From Pycnococcus provasolii (Eukaryota; Chlorophyta; Pseudoscourfieldiophyceae; Pseudoscourfieldiales): DNA of 64,000 bases. The notes below the pieces were generated by a model. It was not told where the DNA came from. It worked only from the letters and a program-made list of their open reading frames with translations, and ran no database searches. Positions 29,030 to 39,410 of the stretch are shown piece by piece. The DNA is taken from the NCBI GenBank assembly GCA_049487715.1, contig CP150565.1, forward strand, positions 372,001 to 436,000. Reading direction: 5' to 3'. Position 1 is the first letter of the stretch. Each line of letters begins with the position of its first letter. Position numbers and translations under genes: made by a program.

Positions 29030-30709
29030 CTATGCGCTTTGCCTCGCGGCACTGCCCAGACCACCCGCGGGAGGGAAAGAGGACTGCACGGAATCTGGTG
29101 CCTCGCCAGCCGTCTTCATGAAGCGGATAAACTCACCAAGGATGCTCGGGAGAGTCTTGTGGTGCACGTACGGATACCCTCGCTTGTTCGCCTCCTCCTC
29201 GACAATCTTCGCGATCGCGGGGTAGTGCATGAACGAGATGGCTGGGAACAGGTGGTGCTCAATCTGCAGGTTCAGCCCGCCTGTGAAAAAGCATCCCACA
29301 CGCCCTCCCCAGTTGGCAGACGTGATGAGCTGCTGAAGTCCCCAGTCATCGCGCGTGTCGTCCACCTCGAGCAGGTTGGGATCCTTGTTGGTGAATGTGT
29401 TGTGAGAGACGGCGAACACGGAGGCGAGAGCGATGCCCTGAATCATCATATAGATCGTGGCACCCACGCACGCCGCGACCCACCCGTGCAGCATACAAGG
29501 CACGATGAATAGCAGCATGTAGTGCGCCGCCTTGCCCACCAAGATGGAACCGCGCTCCCACGCCGCCGCGCCGTGCATAACCGCACCCTCGGTGCGCTTC
29601 TCGAAGAAAGCCTTGAGGTCGCCCACCTGGAAGGCGAGCTGCATGAAAGGGAAGGCGAGCCACATGTAGATGTGCTGGTACTTGTGCCAGGGCTTGCGCG
29701 GCAGGCGCGCGTCGAAGCGAATCAGCGGGTACGCGGAGTAGACGTCCTCGTCCATGTCGGTGTCGTTGCAGTGCACGTGGTGGCTCACCTGGTGGTGGTA
29801 CCTCCAGCACAGGCTCGATCCTCCGATGAGGTCGTCCATGGCACCCCAGAAGAGGTTGATGCGCCAGTCGCGCGCCATGGCGCCGTGGTTGCCGCAGTGC
29901 TGAACGGTGAGTCCCACCCACGCGCCCGCGAGTCCAAAGGCGGCGGCGGCGAGCACGTTCGCGGTGCTGACGTAAAGAGCGGCGGTGCTGACGAACGTCA
30001 CGAGCACCGTGAGTCCCGCCCACTCGGATCCGGTGCGGTGCTCTCCTCTCCTGGCGGCTCCGTCGGGGAACAGTTCGTTCTTGACGCGCTCGCGGATGGT
30101 GTTGTAGAGGTCGCTGTCGTTTGGATACGGCGCACGAGGCACGAGGTGCACGGGAAAGCCCTCGAGCACGGGAAGGCGCTGGAGCCTCTTAACCGCGACG
30201 GCAGGGTCGAGGTGGTAGCTTTCGAACAGCGCGGTGGCATCTCGTCCGACGGCGAGGTTGAGCAGGACGTTTCCGGCGGGGTGTGCGTTCCTGAACGGCG
30301 TGAGGTCGTACGCGACACCTCGGTAGACGGTCCACTCCTTGTTGGCGTACGGCGACGCGGGATCCCACGGCTCGAGGTATGTGCATATGTTGTTGTTGGA
30401 GTCAGACTCAGGCTCTGCGACTCCGACGTGAACATTGCTAGTATTATCCGCGACGAACCCGACTCGTCCATCGTTGAGCGGGTGCGGCTGGATCTTGCGT
30501 GTTTCTGTCGACGTCGACGTTGAGGGCGGCGCCGCGACATGAAGGCGAAGAACACGAGCCTGTCTCTGGCTTTTAGCAAGACGAAGAGCACGACCAAGAC
30601 CAAGAGGACGAGAAGCACCACCACGAGCAGAAGAGCCACCACGAGCAGAAGAGCCACCACGAGCACGCAAGCCTAACCCACCACTGCTTATCATCGAGCT
30701 GGACGACAT
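29030..30709 (-). CDS. Front-end acyl desaturase with cytochrome b5 domain
   Basis: A 559-residue protein from the ATG at 30709. The first 50 residues are Ser/Arg/Gly-rich with RGGSSA repeats and look like a plastid transit peptide. A cytochrome b5 domain follows (WTVYRGVAYDLTPFRNAHPAGN); the heme-ligand His near residue 145 is in HPAG, while HPGG is the usual motif. The desaturase part has three His boxes: QHCGNHG (about 268), HHQVSHH (about 304) and QIEHHLFP (about 482), the last with Gln in place of His as in all front-end desaturases. Several membrane segments lie between. It is inferred to place a double bond between an existing one and the carboxyl end of C18-C22 acyl chains in polyunsaturated fatty acid synthesis. 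The Delta-4, -5 or -6 position cannot be told by eye. Confidence 0.9.
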   Translation of the reverse strand: MSSSSMISSGGLGLRARGGSSARGGSSARGGASRPLGLGRALRLAKSQRQARVLRLHVAAPPSTSTSTETRKIQPHPLNDGRVGFVADNTSNVHVGVAEPESDSNNNICTYLEPWDPASPYANKEWTVYRGVAYDLTPFRNAHPAGNVLLNLAVGRDATALFESYHLDPAVAVKRLQRLPVLEGFPVHLVPRAPYPNDSDLYNTIRERVKNELFPDGAARRGEHRTGSEWAGLTVLVTFVSTAALYVSTANVLAAAAFGLAGAWVGLTVQHCGNHGAMARDWRINLFWGAMDDLIGGSSLCWRYHHQVSHHVHCNDTDMDEDVYSAYPLIRFDARLPRKPWHKYQHIYMWLAFPFMQLAFQVGDLKAFFEKRTEGAVMHGAAAWERGSILVGKAAHYMLLFIVPCMLHGWVAACVGATIYMMIQGIALASVFAVSHNTFTNKDPNLLEVDDTRDDWGLQQLITSANWGGRVGCFFTGGLNLQIEHHLFPAISFMHYPAIAKIVEEEANKRGYPYVHHKTLPSILGEFIRFMKTAGEAPDSVQSSFPPAGGLGSAARQSA

Positions 30710-30988
30710 CACACGAGGAAGGGTGTGGTGTGGTGGAGTTGTGGGACCCGGGGCAGGGGCAGCCCAACGAACGAGTGACGTAGGGTGCAACTAGATTTGC
30801 CGGGGGGGAGCCGTGGGAATTCGTGGTGGAAACGGAACGGTTCCCCAAGATCCTTCCCCTGATTGTGATCGGGGAGGAGTTGTGGGGGGCCTCACAAGAA
30901 GAGGGGGCTGCCCGGGATCCCCACGTTGGGTTGGGTTGTGTTGTGTTGTGTTGGGGAACCTGGGTTGGGTGTGTGTTCCACTCGAATG

Positions 30989-31032
30989 CGTTTGGGGGTT
31001 AGGGTTGGGGTTGGGGTTCGGGGTTCGGGGTT
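30989..31032 (+). repeat. Degenerate telomere-like G-rich tract
   Basis: GGTTAGGGTTGGGGTTGGGG followed by TTCGGGG units on the plus strand. It is the one tract not near a downstream gene: the nearest plus-strand start is about 1.4 kb away. G-run spacing would allow a G-quadruplex. Confidence 0.55.
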
Positions 31033-32298
31033 TCGTTGGCACATCCTTCTTGTAGGTTGGTATCTTGGTAATCCAGGAACCCATCACGACTAACCTTTAC
31101 GAGCTCGCCGAACCATGGCCGAGAAGGAAGGGAAGGAGTCTAAGGACCTCCTCGGGGAAGGAAAGCGAGAGGGAAGCAGCAACCCCCATGGCGGGGCACC
31201 CAACGGCTAGTTTTTCGTTCTTGGCGTGCCCATTCGGCCATTCCATTCCATAGAGGAGGCATAGACTACACAGTAAAATGGACGAAACGTGGCGCACGCC
31301 TTGTACTATGCAAGGCTCACACAACCACTGACGAGACAGAAGACGAAGGGAAGGCAAAGACGCCCTTTGGAAGTTGGAACTTCCTTTGGAAAAATCATTG
31401 GGACCCTTGATGCTTGCAAGAGCACGGCATGCTTTGCTTGCCAAGGCCAAGTTCCATCAGCCATCAGCCATCAGGACCTCTTGACGGTGGAGGGATTCTT
31501 GCACTCCCCGGTACAGTAAGAATTATTACCGTTGGAGAAACCTGTGGGACCCACATCATCCCCTGCCCATAAGGTATCACCCCCCGCGGGGGACTCCCTC
31601 GACCCACCCATGCTTTGAACTCATCCCCAACCTCCACTACGGCACTACACACTGTACACTGTACTGTAGACCCCGTTTTGCCGTTGGCTGCTCATCACGG
31701 GGAACCCAAGGCAGCAAGGGCGAAGTTGAAGAAAAATCAGGTGCGCAAAATGACCCCCGGGCCCCCCCTTTTAGTAAGAAAAATCAGGTGGAAATAAATT
31801 GACAGATAGAATATTCGGAGCACGCGCCTCCCGACCTAACCAACTTCCCCTGTAATATTCGAACTCTTCCCGGACCCGGAGTGCGCCATTGACCGCAGTG
31901 GTGCTCGAGTAGTTCACTGCTCGTTCATTGCCGTGTGTGTGTGGTTTGGTCATTGACGTACGTGGGTGGCGCTTGTTTGCTCTTCTGGTGTGGTGTGGTG
32001 GCCTTACCGTACCACTTTTGTTTTTGTGTTTTTGTGTGTCTCGATTTTGTGTGTGCGCGTCTTACTTAAGACTTAAGCGTCTTGTTGGGGTCTTCTTCGT
32101 CTTTGGTCCTCTTTGGTATATATACCTTGCTTAACTTGAAGGTGTTGTTGTTTCAGGCAAGGGGAAGAGATCGTTCGTCTTTGAGGGTGACAAACCAACT
32201 CGTTCGAAGTAAAAACAGATTCTGACGCACAGCTCAACACACACCTCACAAAATAACTTTCTCTCTGTGGATCACACACGTTTTCTTATTTGCCCTTC

Positions 32299-32340
32299 AA
32301 ACAAAACAAAACAAAACAAAACAAAACAAAACAAAACAAC
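32299..32340. repeat. (AAAAC)n microsatellite in 5' leader
   Basis: Eight AAAAC units about 70 bp upstream of the start codon at 32409, probably within the transcribed leader; it varies by whole units of five, as expected for slippage. Confidence 0.8.
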
Positions 32341-32408
32341 ACTTCTCTTCCAACTTCTCTTGCGGCAAACTTTACTTCCAGCTTGAAAACCAAACAACAT
32401 AACATAAC

Positions 32409-35400
32409 ATGACGACGACGACGACTCCTCCGCGTCGTCATCCCTCGGCGGCGATGTCTGCCGCCTTCAAAGTTAGCCTCCTCCTCGTCGCTGTGTGCTG
32501 CTGCTGCTTCCTTGTTGTCTCCGAAGCGGCTGTCACCACAACGGGTGTGACGATGGGCGGAACGTTCGTGCCGTTTGGAGGAACGACGTGCATACACTCC
32601 AACAAGCTCGCCAGCGAGCGCAAAGTGCCCGTGGCGTACCTTGAAACGAACGGAGGGAGTGCTACCGTCACGAACTACATCAGCAAGATCGTCCTGAACG
32701 GCCTCGGCGCGGCCGCGGCGGAATCCACGCTCGAGTGCTCCGCGCAGACGTGCGGCTCGCTCGGGCCGGGGCAAGGCCGTACGCAGACGCAGACGCTTAC
32801 ACTGCCTGCTGGTGCCATTGACGGAATGAGACTCGTTCCTATGCTCGTGACGATGCAGTACAACGGGTCGCCGACGCAGGTGCCCACCGGAACGATCAAC
32901 GTGTACTTCTGCGGATTCGCAGACGAAAACGGTGCCGTCTCTGAATGCAAGTGCCTGCCAGACGTGGCTGCGCCCACCAGTGGTGTGGTGGGACGACTCG
33001 GCAAGCCAGTCACGTGGTCGATGACGCCGCCAACTGACGCCTCCGAGGCGGTGTGCATCACAGCCAAGGATGGCGTTCGCGCGGCATCGAGTCCGCCGCC
33101 GCCGCTTTCGCCGCCGCCGCCGCCGAACCCGCCGCCGTTGCCACCGACGGTGGATGCGAGCCGACGATCGGCAACGAATTCATTCTACGGGGTGACGTTG
33201 TACCCGCCGCCGCCGAGCCCGCCGCCGCCGAGTCCGCCGCCGTCCCCTCCTCCACCACCACCAGCTTTGGCGGCGATCAGCTCCTCGGTAGTCCTCACGG
33301 GATACACCGCTTCCACTTTCGGGGAGGCACAACGCACATCATTCCGCGGTGGTGTAGCCAAGCGCCTCAGCAACGGCAACATTCAGGTGGACAAGTCTGC
33401 CGTCACAATCCTGTCCGTCACAAATGGTTCCGGTCGGCGTCGCAGCATTCTCGCAGGAAGCGTGAACGTGGACTACAAGGTGGAGGTTGCGTCCTTTGCA
33501 GTTGCAGTTTCGGCTGGTAATCTTCTCAATGCGGTAAATGCAGAAGTTCTGCAGACGGCACTGGTAAGTTCTGGCTTGACGAGCCTCGCAAGCCTGACGG
33601 TGTCTTCATCTCCCACATTCCAGGCGCCGCCGCCGAGTCCACCGCCGCCTCCGCCGCCGCCGCCGCCGCCGCCGCCGCCTTCGCCGCCAGTGGCCGTGGC
33701 TACTACAAGCGCGCCGGTGGACCGCAGCCCGCCACCGCCGAGCCCGCCGCCGCCGCCGCCGCCGAACGCGTGCGAGAATGACACGCCGAGCCATGTGCGC
33801 TACCCAGTCATGTTCAAGGTGACGAACGCGGGAGATGTGAGCCTGGCACCGCACACGGACGTGACGAAGGCTGATGCAAATGTGATCTTTACCACGGTTG
33901 AGGTCGATGGCAAGCAGGTGGCCATCCTGCAGTCGAACACGCCGTTTAACGCGGGAAAAAGCGTGGATCTGAATGCGCCGATGGTGAACCTCGGCGATTT
34001 CGACAAAAAAGTGCACACTCTAAAGGTTGAGGTGAACAGCGCGAACCCGTACACATGGCTGCACAACGACACGAAGTGGGGACCAGGCAAGCTGCCCGAG
34101 CGCACGCGCTCGAACAACGTCGCTTACCTGTCGTTCAAGTTCTGCGAAGCTTTCCCACAGCTCGAGGCGCCCATTGGCGCGATGCTTTCCTACGGCCAGG
34201 GAGCTAGCTACAAGACTGGCTTGTGGGGTTCCACCATCTGCCTGGATCGCTCGAAGGTGCTCAAGGATTCCGATGGAACCTACAACATCAAAATGCGCTA
34301 CAACGAGCGCAACTCCGGTGTGCGACCCGCCGTTGGACCATGGACAAACGTAATCAAGTACGGACTCGGCACTGGCACCATGACCAGCGAGGTTGACGAC
34401 GTGCGTCCGTACCCGCAGAACGCACCACTGTGCGCGGACCAAATCAAGGGATCGACTCACGAGGTCACCTTGCCCCTCGGAAATACCGTTCCTACCGGAT
34501 GGCAGTCAATTGAGCTGGTCCTTGACGGCAGGAAGCAGCTGGACGAGGAGGAGGAGACGGATCGCCCGACGTATCGCGTCTCGGTGTACTACGTCAATCC
34601 TGGTGAGTCGTGCCCGGTGCCTCCGCCGCCGCCGCCGCCGATTGCGTCGCCACCACCTCCGTACATCTACCAGCCGCCGCCGCCGAGCCCTCCCCCGCCG
34701 AGCCCGCCGCCGCCGAGTCCCCCGCCGAGTCCCCCGCCGCCGCCACCGCCGCCGCCAATGGACAGCCCACCGCCGCCACCGCCCGTGACGACCACGGAGG
34801 CGCCGAGCAGCAACGAGACAATCGGCAACAACGCATCTCTGACGACGACCGTGGCGGCAGTGATATCCTCCAGCACGACCACGTCGGCGACCACGGCGCC
34901 GCCGAAGAAGGATGAGGTGATTGTCTCAGTCATGTCTTTCAAATCTAACTTTTGGGGACTGTACGATGCCGCCAATGTTGCGACCGCCGAACAGCGCAAC
35001 GCCTTTGCCGAGGGGTTTGCCCAAAGCCTTCGCCGCCAAACGGCGCGTGCGGCCAAGGTGGACGAATCTCAGGTCTACGTGATGTCAGTCACGGTGCCAG
35101 CGCTGGCGACATCCGGCAGTCGCAAGATGCTTTCGGCTCTCGCGGTGCTGTCGAGTGCTCCCGACTCGAGCGCAGTTTCTGCAGACGTGCAAATTGCATA
35201 CACAGACATGCAGAAGAATGACGTCACAGGAATGTCCGTGAAGCTGAATGCATCACCCGCGAACATCTTCGCCGCACCACTGGAGTATGGCGTCCCAACT
35301 GGCTTCGAAGGGCTCACCAGCGTCTTTGTGAGCGACATCAAGGTGGAAAGGGATGTCGCGGCATCCTCGCTCATTTGGTTGCCAAAAACAAGTCCGATCT

Positions 35401-38321
35401 TGCCCCAGCCGGAGGCGCCAACTACGACCACCACGATACCGAGCGGCAGCCGCCCGGGCGACATGAGCATCGTCGAGGGCGTTGGCATCGCCGTCGCAGT
35501 TTTCGTCGTGATCCTTGGTGGTATCGGCTTGGTTGCATATCGCATGTATGCGTCAGAGAAGGCACAATCTGCACTTCGCAGCTGCAGCTCATTTGGTCGC
35601 CAAGTATCGCTGCTGGAGGCGTCCAGGTCCAACGACGGAAACGCATCGGGCAGCACCTCCTCGGACGACACCGCCACCGCGGATGTGGCGGGCGACACCG
35701 CCACATCGCACGGGGATGTTATTGTGGCGCTACCATCGGCGGAGGATGGGCAAGGAGCGGCGGAGACTGGGACCAGCGAGACGCTCCCGTTGATTGAAGC
35801 TTCCGTCGTGGAGCCAGATCGACCATCTGGCGATGCACCGGAGTACCACGGCGGCCGTGTGTCCTCGCTCACCTCGAAGTTTGACGCAGTGGCTGTCGAC
35901 ACGACTGGCGATGGCACAAACACCCAAGCGCTCACCCCTGGACTTGCCTCCGCGGCGGGGCGCGGCGGGGGCGTGCGTGACCGAGTGAAGCAGATGCAGG
36001 AGCAGGGAGATCTTGCCCCCCCTCCGATGCCCGCCGGTGGAGCCGTGCCTGCCAGCAAGAAGGAAGGTGATGCATCGCCCCAGACACGTGGAGATGGCAT
36101 ATTTGCGCGTATGACGGGCAAAGGAACCCCGAAGGAAGCAAGCCCCACAACCTCGCAGAACTCACAGAAATCTCAGAAGAGTCTCACGGAGCGTGTGAAG
36201 GACTTTTTCTGGGTGGGTGCAAGCCCCGCGAGCGTCGCGCGTCACAACGGCGAGGCGACGTCGAAGCCGAAGCCTCAGACGGAAGGTGAGGCCGCCGTGA
36301 TTATTCAGCGCCACGCTCGCGGCATGCTAGGGCGTCGCGAGACGCTTCGCATTGTGGCGTCCAGGTACCAGGATATCACGCAGGAGCAGATTGTTGAATC
36401 TGCGCGCGATAAAACCATGCAAGCTGCGGCAAATGTCAAGTCTCAGATCGAGGAGCGCAAGGCGGTGATTGAGGAAATTAGGGCTACGACCCCGCAGCGC
36501 CCGAAGCGCCCTGTGATGAGCCGGCGGGAGGATGCAGCGACCGTCATCCAAAAGCACATGCGAGGCCACTCTGCACGCAAAACTTCGGCGAGCGTCCGCG
36601 CTGAGGAAAATGCCGCGGAAGAGGCAGCAGCTGAGGAAGCCTCTCAACCAGAAGAGGTGGTGGTGGCGCCATCGCCGCCCAAGGCTCCGGCAGCCACGCT
36701 TACGCAGGCGCCCATCCCAGAGAAAATGGAGGGAAAGAAAGCGAACACGAAGAATCAGCAGCCGCTTCCACCGGATGGTACGCCAAGTGCCCGACAGGCC
36801 GTGGCACCAAAGCTCGAGCCGAGTGCGCAGGGCTTTGAGAACGCAGCGAAGCGTTTGGAGCAGGCAAAGGCGCAGCTTGCCGCCGCCGCTGCGGGAGGTC
36901 CGTCGTCGTGCGCGAAGGATGCGAAGGACCTCCTTCACGAGGCTGTGGCGCTCGCGCCAGATACGCACATCGCCGCTGCTGCGTTGTACAATTTGGGCGT
37001 TCTTCATGCCAACCATCACGTGGCACTTGGCGAGGACGCGCTGCGAGGCAACCGTAGAAGCCTTCGCGCGACACTACTCTCGCTGTCGACGCGAAATGCG
37101 ACTCGACGAACGCGTAGCAGCGCTCTCACAAACCTTGGAGTTCGCTTCCTTGCGTCGGAGAATGATCCAAGGTCAACGCCGCCACCAATGCCGACTGCAG
37201 CAGCATTTGCCGCCTTCACGTTCGCTGCAAGCCTTGAACCTTCGAACGCAACCGCCGCGCGTAACGCAAGCCTGGTTGCCGTTGACGAGGAGAAGGTGGA
37301 TGGTGTACGAAAGTCGGATGAGGCGAGTCTTCACACCGTGCTGCTATCGGCGCTCGACTCGCTCGCGAAGGAAATGGGTGTGCAAGTGTCAACCATCTCC
37401 TTTGCACGGGCATTGTCGACTGTCACGGATGGCACGATGGTTACGGAAGCAACCCGCGTCCAACAGGCTGCGAACGAGTCGAAGGGAGTGGAGGAGACGC
37501 CCGCTCGGCGCGAGACGGAGCCAAGCCACCCTGGGGCACACAAGCGTGGTGGTAGCCGCTTCGAAGCAATTCCTGAGGAGGGCGCAGGCTATGGAGCCAG
37601 TGGTGGCGGTGCATCCATCCAGCTGCTCACGACAACCGAGCTGGGGCGCCATGGTGCTGATGCGATGGCGCACGAGTCCGCCCCACTTAGCGCTGCAGGT
37701 GCGCTTGAAGCGCTGGCATCACACTTCATGGAACTGACGAGCCGTGGCGTGCCGAGCACCGTTGCCGTTCCTGAAAGCGAGATCGCAAATCTTCCCGCTG
37801 CACTGAATGCGACCTCGGAGACTGCTCGATACCCATGGGCACTCGCAGCACTCGGTGCATATCTTCAGGCAAGTGAACTGCGGCTCGGTGCGGGCGAAGC
37901 AGTGTCCGAGACTCTGCTGTCTGGCGAGAAGGCTGCAAGAGCCTCACTGCGCCAGGCTGGGTACCCGCGAACTGTGGACTCGTTCGCCGGTCGCGCGATC
38001 AAGGCTGGCGTCGCATGGGCCTCGGCGAACGGTGGCAGTGCAGCAGGTCCCTCATTGCCAACGGACGGTGGCGGCTCGGAGTCGTTCCGCTTCGGCCAGG
38101 GTGCCGCCTCGCGTCCGAAGCCGGGCAAGAAGGGTAAGGAGAACGGTGGCGATGGAAAGAACAAGGCTGGTAGCAGCTGGCTTCCCGGCTGGACGCGCCG
38201 CAAGGGTGGGTCGACACGATCGAATCTCTCGGAGACTTCCGACGACCTGATCAAGGAGCAGGAGCTTGAGGAGACGACGTCTGACCCGAACAGGCCAGGT
38301 CAGGTGAAGTTTAAGTTTTAA
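32409..38321 (+). CDS. Giant pherophorin-like wall protein with TM, IQ motifs and TPR-like tail
   Basis: A 1970-residue single-exon protein. Residues 16-40 are a signal peptide. The outside part holds a Cys-containing pherophorin-like domain (about 45-215), Pro-Ser tracts near 227-250, 265-287, 405-427, 440-455 and 737-794, two SEA/autoproteolysis-like algal modules (about 288-404, with GYTASTFGEAQRTSF; and about 840-960), and a second large Cys domain (about 457-735). The Pro-Ser tracts are substrates for hydroxylation and arabinosylation/galactosylation. One TM helix lies near 1024-1048 (IAVAVFVVILGGIGLVAY). The cytosolic half of over 900 residues has two IQ motifs (AAVIIQRHARGMLGRR near 1297; ATVIQKHMRGHSARK near 1377) for calmodulin or EF-hand proteins, then Ala-rich TPR-like helices (about 1490-1640) and a basic tail. 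It is inferred to link the wall or matrix to Ca2+-responsive proteins inside. Confidence 0.85.
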   Translation: MTTTTTPPRRHPSAAMSAAFKVSLLLVAVCCCCFLVVSEAAVTTTGVTMGGTFVPFGGTTCIHSNKLASERKVPVAYLETNGGSATVTNYISKIVLNGLGAAAAESTLECSAQTCGSLGPGQGRTQTQTLTLPAGAIDGMRLVPMLVTMQYNGSPTQVPTGTINVYFCGFADENGAVSECKCLPDVAAPTSGVVGRLGKPVTWSMTPPTDASEAVCITAKDGVRAASSPPPPLSPPPPPNPPPLPPTVDASRRSATNSFYGVTLYPPPPSPPPPSPPPSPPPPPPALAAISSSVVLTGYTASTFGEAQRTSFRGGVAKRLSNGNIQVDKSAVTILSVTNGSGRRRSILAGSVNVDYKVEVASFAVAVSAGNLLNAVNAEVLQTALVSSGLTSLASLTVSSSPTFQAPPPSPPPPPPPPPPPPPPSPPVAVATTSAPVDRSPPPPSPPPPPPPNACENDTPSHVRYPVMFKVTNAGDVSLAPHTDVTKADANVIFTTVEVDGKQVAILQSNTPFNAGKSVDLNAPMVNLGDFDKKVHTLKVEVNSANPYTWLHNDTKWGPGKLPERTRSNNVAYLSFKFCEAFPQLEAPIGAMLSYGQGASYKTGLWGSTICLDRSKVLKDSDGTYNIKMRYNERNSGVRPAVGPWTNVIKYGLGTGTMTSEVDDVRPYPQNAPLCADQIKGSTHEVTLPLGNTVPTGWQSIELVLDGRKQLDEEEETDRPTYRVSVYYVNPGESCPVPPPPPPPIASPPPPYIYQPPPPSPPPPSPPPPSPPPSPPPPPPPPPMDSPPPPPPVTTTEAPSSNETIGNNASLTTTVAAVISSSTTTSATTAPPKKDEVIVSVMSFKSNFWGLYDAANVATAEQRNAFAEGFAQSLRRQTARAAKVDESQVYVMSVTVPALATSGSRKMLSALAVLSSAPDSSAVSADVQIAYTDMQKNDVTGMSVKLNASPANIFAAPLEYGVPTGFEGLTSVFVSDIKVERDVAASSLIWLPKTSPILPQPEAPTTTTTIPSGSRPGDMSIVEGVGIAVAVFVVILGGIGLVAYRMYASEKAQSALRSCSSFGRQVSLLEASRSNDGNASGSTSSDDTATADVAGDTATSHGDVIVALPSAEDGQGAAETGTSETLPLIEASVVEPDRPSGDAPEYHGGRVSSLTSKFDAVAVDTTGDGTNTQALTPGLASAAGRGGGVRDRVKQMQEQGDLAPPPMPAGGAVPASKKEGDASPQTRGDGIFARMTGKGTPKEASPTTSQNSQKSQKSLTERVKDFFWVGASPASVARHNGEATSKPKPQTEGEAAVIIQRHARGMLGRRETLRIVASRYQDITQEQIVESARDKTMQAAANVKSQIEERKAVIEEIRATTPQRPKRPVMSRREDAATVIQKHMRGHSARKTSASVRAEENAAEEAAAEEASQPEEVVVAPSPPKAPAATLTQAPIPEKMEGKKANTKNQQPLPPDGTPSARQAVAPKLEPSAQGFENAAKRLEQAKAQLAAAAAGGPSSCAKDAKDLLHEAVALAPDTHIAAAALYNLGVLHANHHVALGEDALRGNRRSLRATLLSLSTRNATRRTRSSALTNLGVRFLASENDPRSTPPPMPTAAAFAAFTFAASLEPSNATAARNASLVAVDEEKVDGVRKSDEASLHTVLLSALDSLAKEMGVQVSTISFARALSTVTDGTMVTEATRVQQAANESKGVEETPARRETEPSHPGAHKRGGSRFEAIPEEGAGYGASGGGASIQLLTTTELGRHGADAMAHESAPLSAAGALEALASHFMELTSRGVPSTVAVPESEIANLPAALNATSETARYPWALAALGAYLQASELRLGAGEAVSETLLSGEKAARASLRQAGYPRTVDSFAGRAIKAGVAWASANGGSAAGPSLPTDGGGSESFRFGQGAASRPKPGKKGKENGGDGKNKAGSSWLPGWTRRKGGSTRSNLSETSDDLIKEQELEETTSDPNRPGQVKFKF

Positions 38322-39410
38322 GCGGTCATGATCGTAGGATGCATGTCCTTGACGATACGAGAACGTTGAATGTTGATTCGAGGAGGCACAGGGAGAGACA
38401 GAGGCCGAGAGAGACAGAGAGAGAGAAAGAGAGAGACAGATAATGAGGGATCAGGCAATAACAACAACGACGTTGGTTGAACTTAAAGTTGATTTGCTTA
38501 ATCATGTGTGGATGATTTGTTTGAAATTCCAATTCGAAAGAAAAGTTACAAAAAAAACATTGAAATTGTTTACCCAATATGCACCAACTACCAACTACCA
38601 ACTACAACTACAGTAAGTATGTACTGTACATACTGTACATAGGATAACGTTAGATAAAGGTTACATACTGTACGTGATACGTCACGCCATTTATTCCGGG
38701 GATACATTATGTCACGCATCATACTCTACGCTAGGTTCCCCAGGCTGGCCGTTGAAAAGGGGAACGGAGTTGGTACCTACCGGGTAGGGCCAGGGGAGAG
38801 ATCGCCCAACCACCTCCCAGGGTCTCGCCTTCTCCCCTCGCCCAACCAGGTCGCCCTACAGGCTACAACTTCACCCAACCTCCAACGAGGTTCGCCCAAC
38901 GAGGTGAAACACAATTATACTGTAGTACTAGTCTATCGATGGAATTTCGTTCCTTGCAATGGTGGTAGAAGAAACAGCCAGAAGGGGGGGGGGGGGGCAC
39001 AACCGGCCCATGCATGTTGTTTTTTTCTGGCCGGAGGTTTGGTAAAGGTAGGGGATACGGGTAGTAAGTTGCCCTCCCTGCGTGCGCGTGAATTTCAGGA
39101 AGGAAAATTCGGGCAGGTTCCATCAGTGATCAGTGCAAGTGGTCAACTGATCAACTAATCTGTGCTGTGCAAGTGTCAAGTGACTAAAGTGAGCAGTGCA
39201 AGTGAGTGCACCTTCGCTCTGTCAATTGTCAAAAGCCTCGCCCAGCCCCGGACGTCTGCGTGCAGACTGACACGTGGTTGGTTCGGCGACTTTCGCCTGT
39301 TGTCGCACTCCGCTTCAGCTGGTGCCTGGTGGCCCCAGGAGTGTTCGGATTCCCGAACACTCTGAGTCCACTAACCCTTAGCGCAATTCATTCTTCATTC
39401 TACCAACGCC
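38322..39410. other. Intergenic region, no gene seen
   Basis: A 1.1-kb stretch with a GAGA-rich patch (about 38395-38435), palindromic TACTGTACATACTGTACA-type sequence near 38620-38640 and 38668, a 13-base G run near 38985, and GTGATCAGTGCAAGTG-type short repeats near 39125-39205. It probably contains the 3' end of the giant gene and the promoter of the protease gene. Confidence 0.55.

Larger units (their letters stand above)
30710..32408. other. Long intergenic region, no gene seen
   Basis: A 1.7-kb region between the desaturase (minus) and the giant wall-linked protein (plus). It has G-rich telomere-derived sequence at 30989-31032, a CATCAGC triple repeat near 31457, and a 5-bp AAAAC microsatellite next to the downstream gene. 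Short open frames exist on both strands but none shows a domain or coherent codon use. Confidence 0.6.

Noticed and set aside
29522-30523. 333-residue plus-strand frame, Val/Arg-rich
   Set aside because: Antisense of the desaturase gene, which has all functional motifs.
32438-34836. Gly-rich minus-strand frames
   Set aside because: Antisense of the Pro-Ser tracts of the giant gene.
36532-37737. 401-residue Arg-rich plus-strand frame
   Set aside because: Out-of-frame shadow inside the cytosolic half of the giant protein gene.
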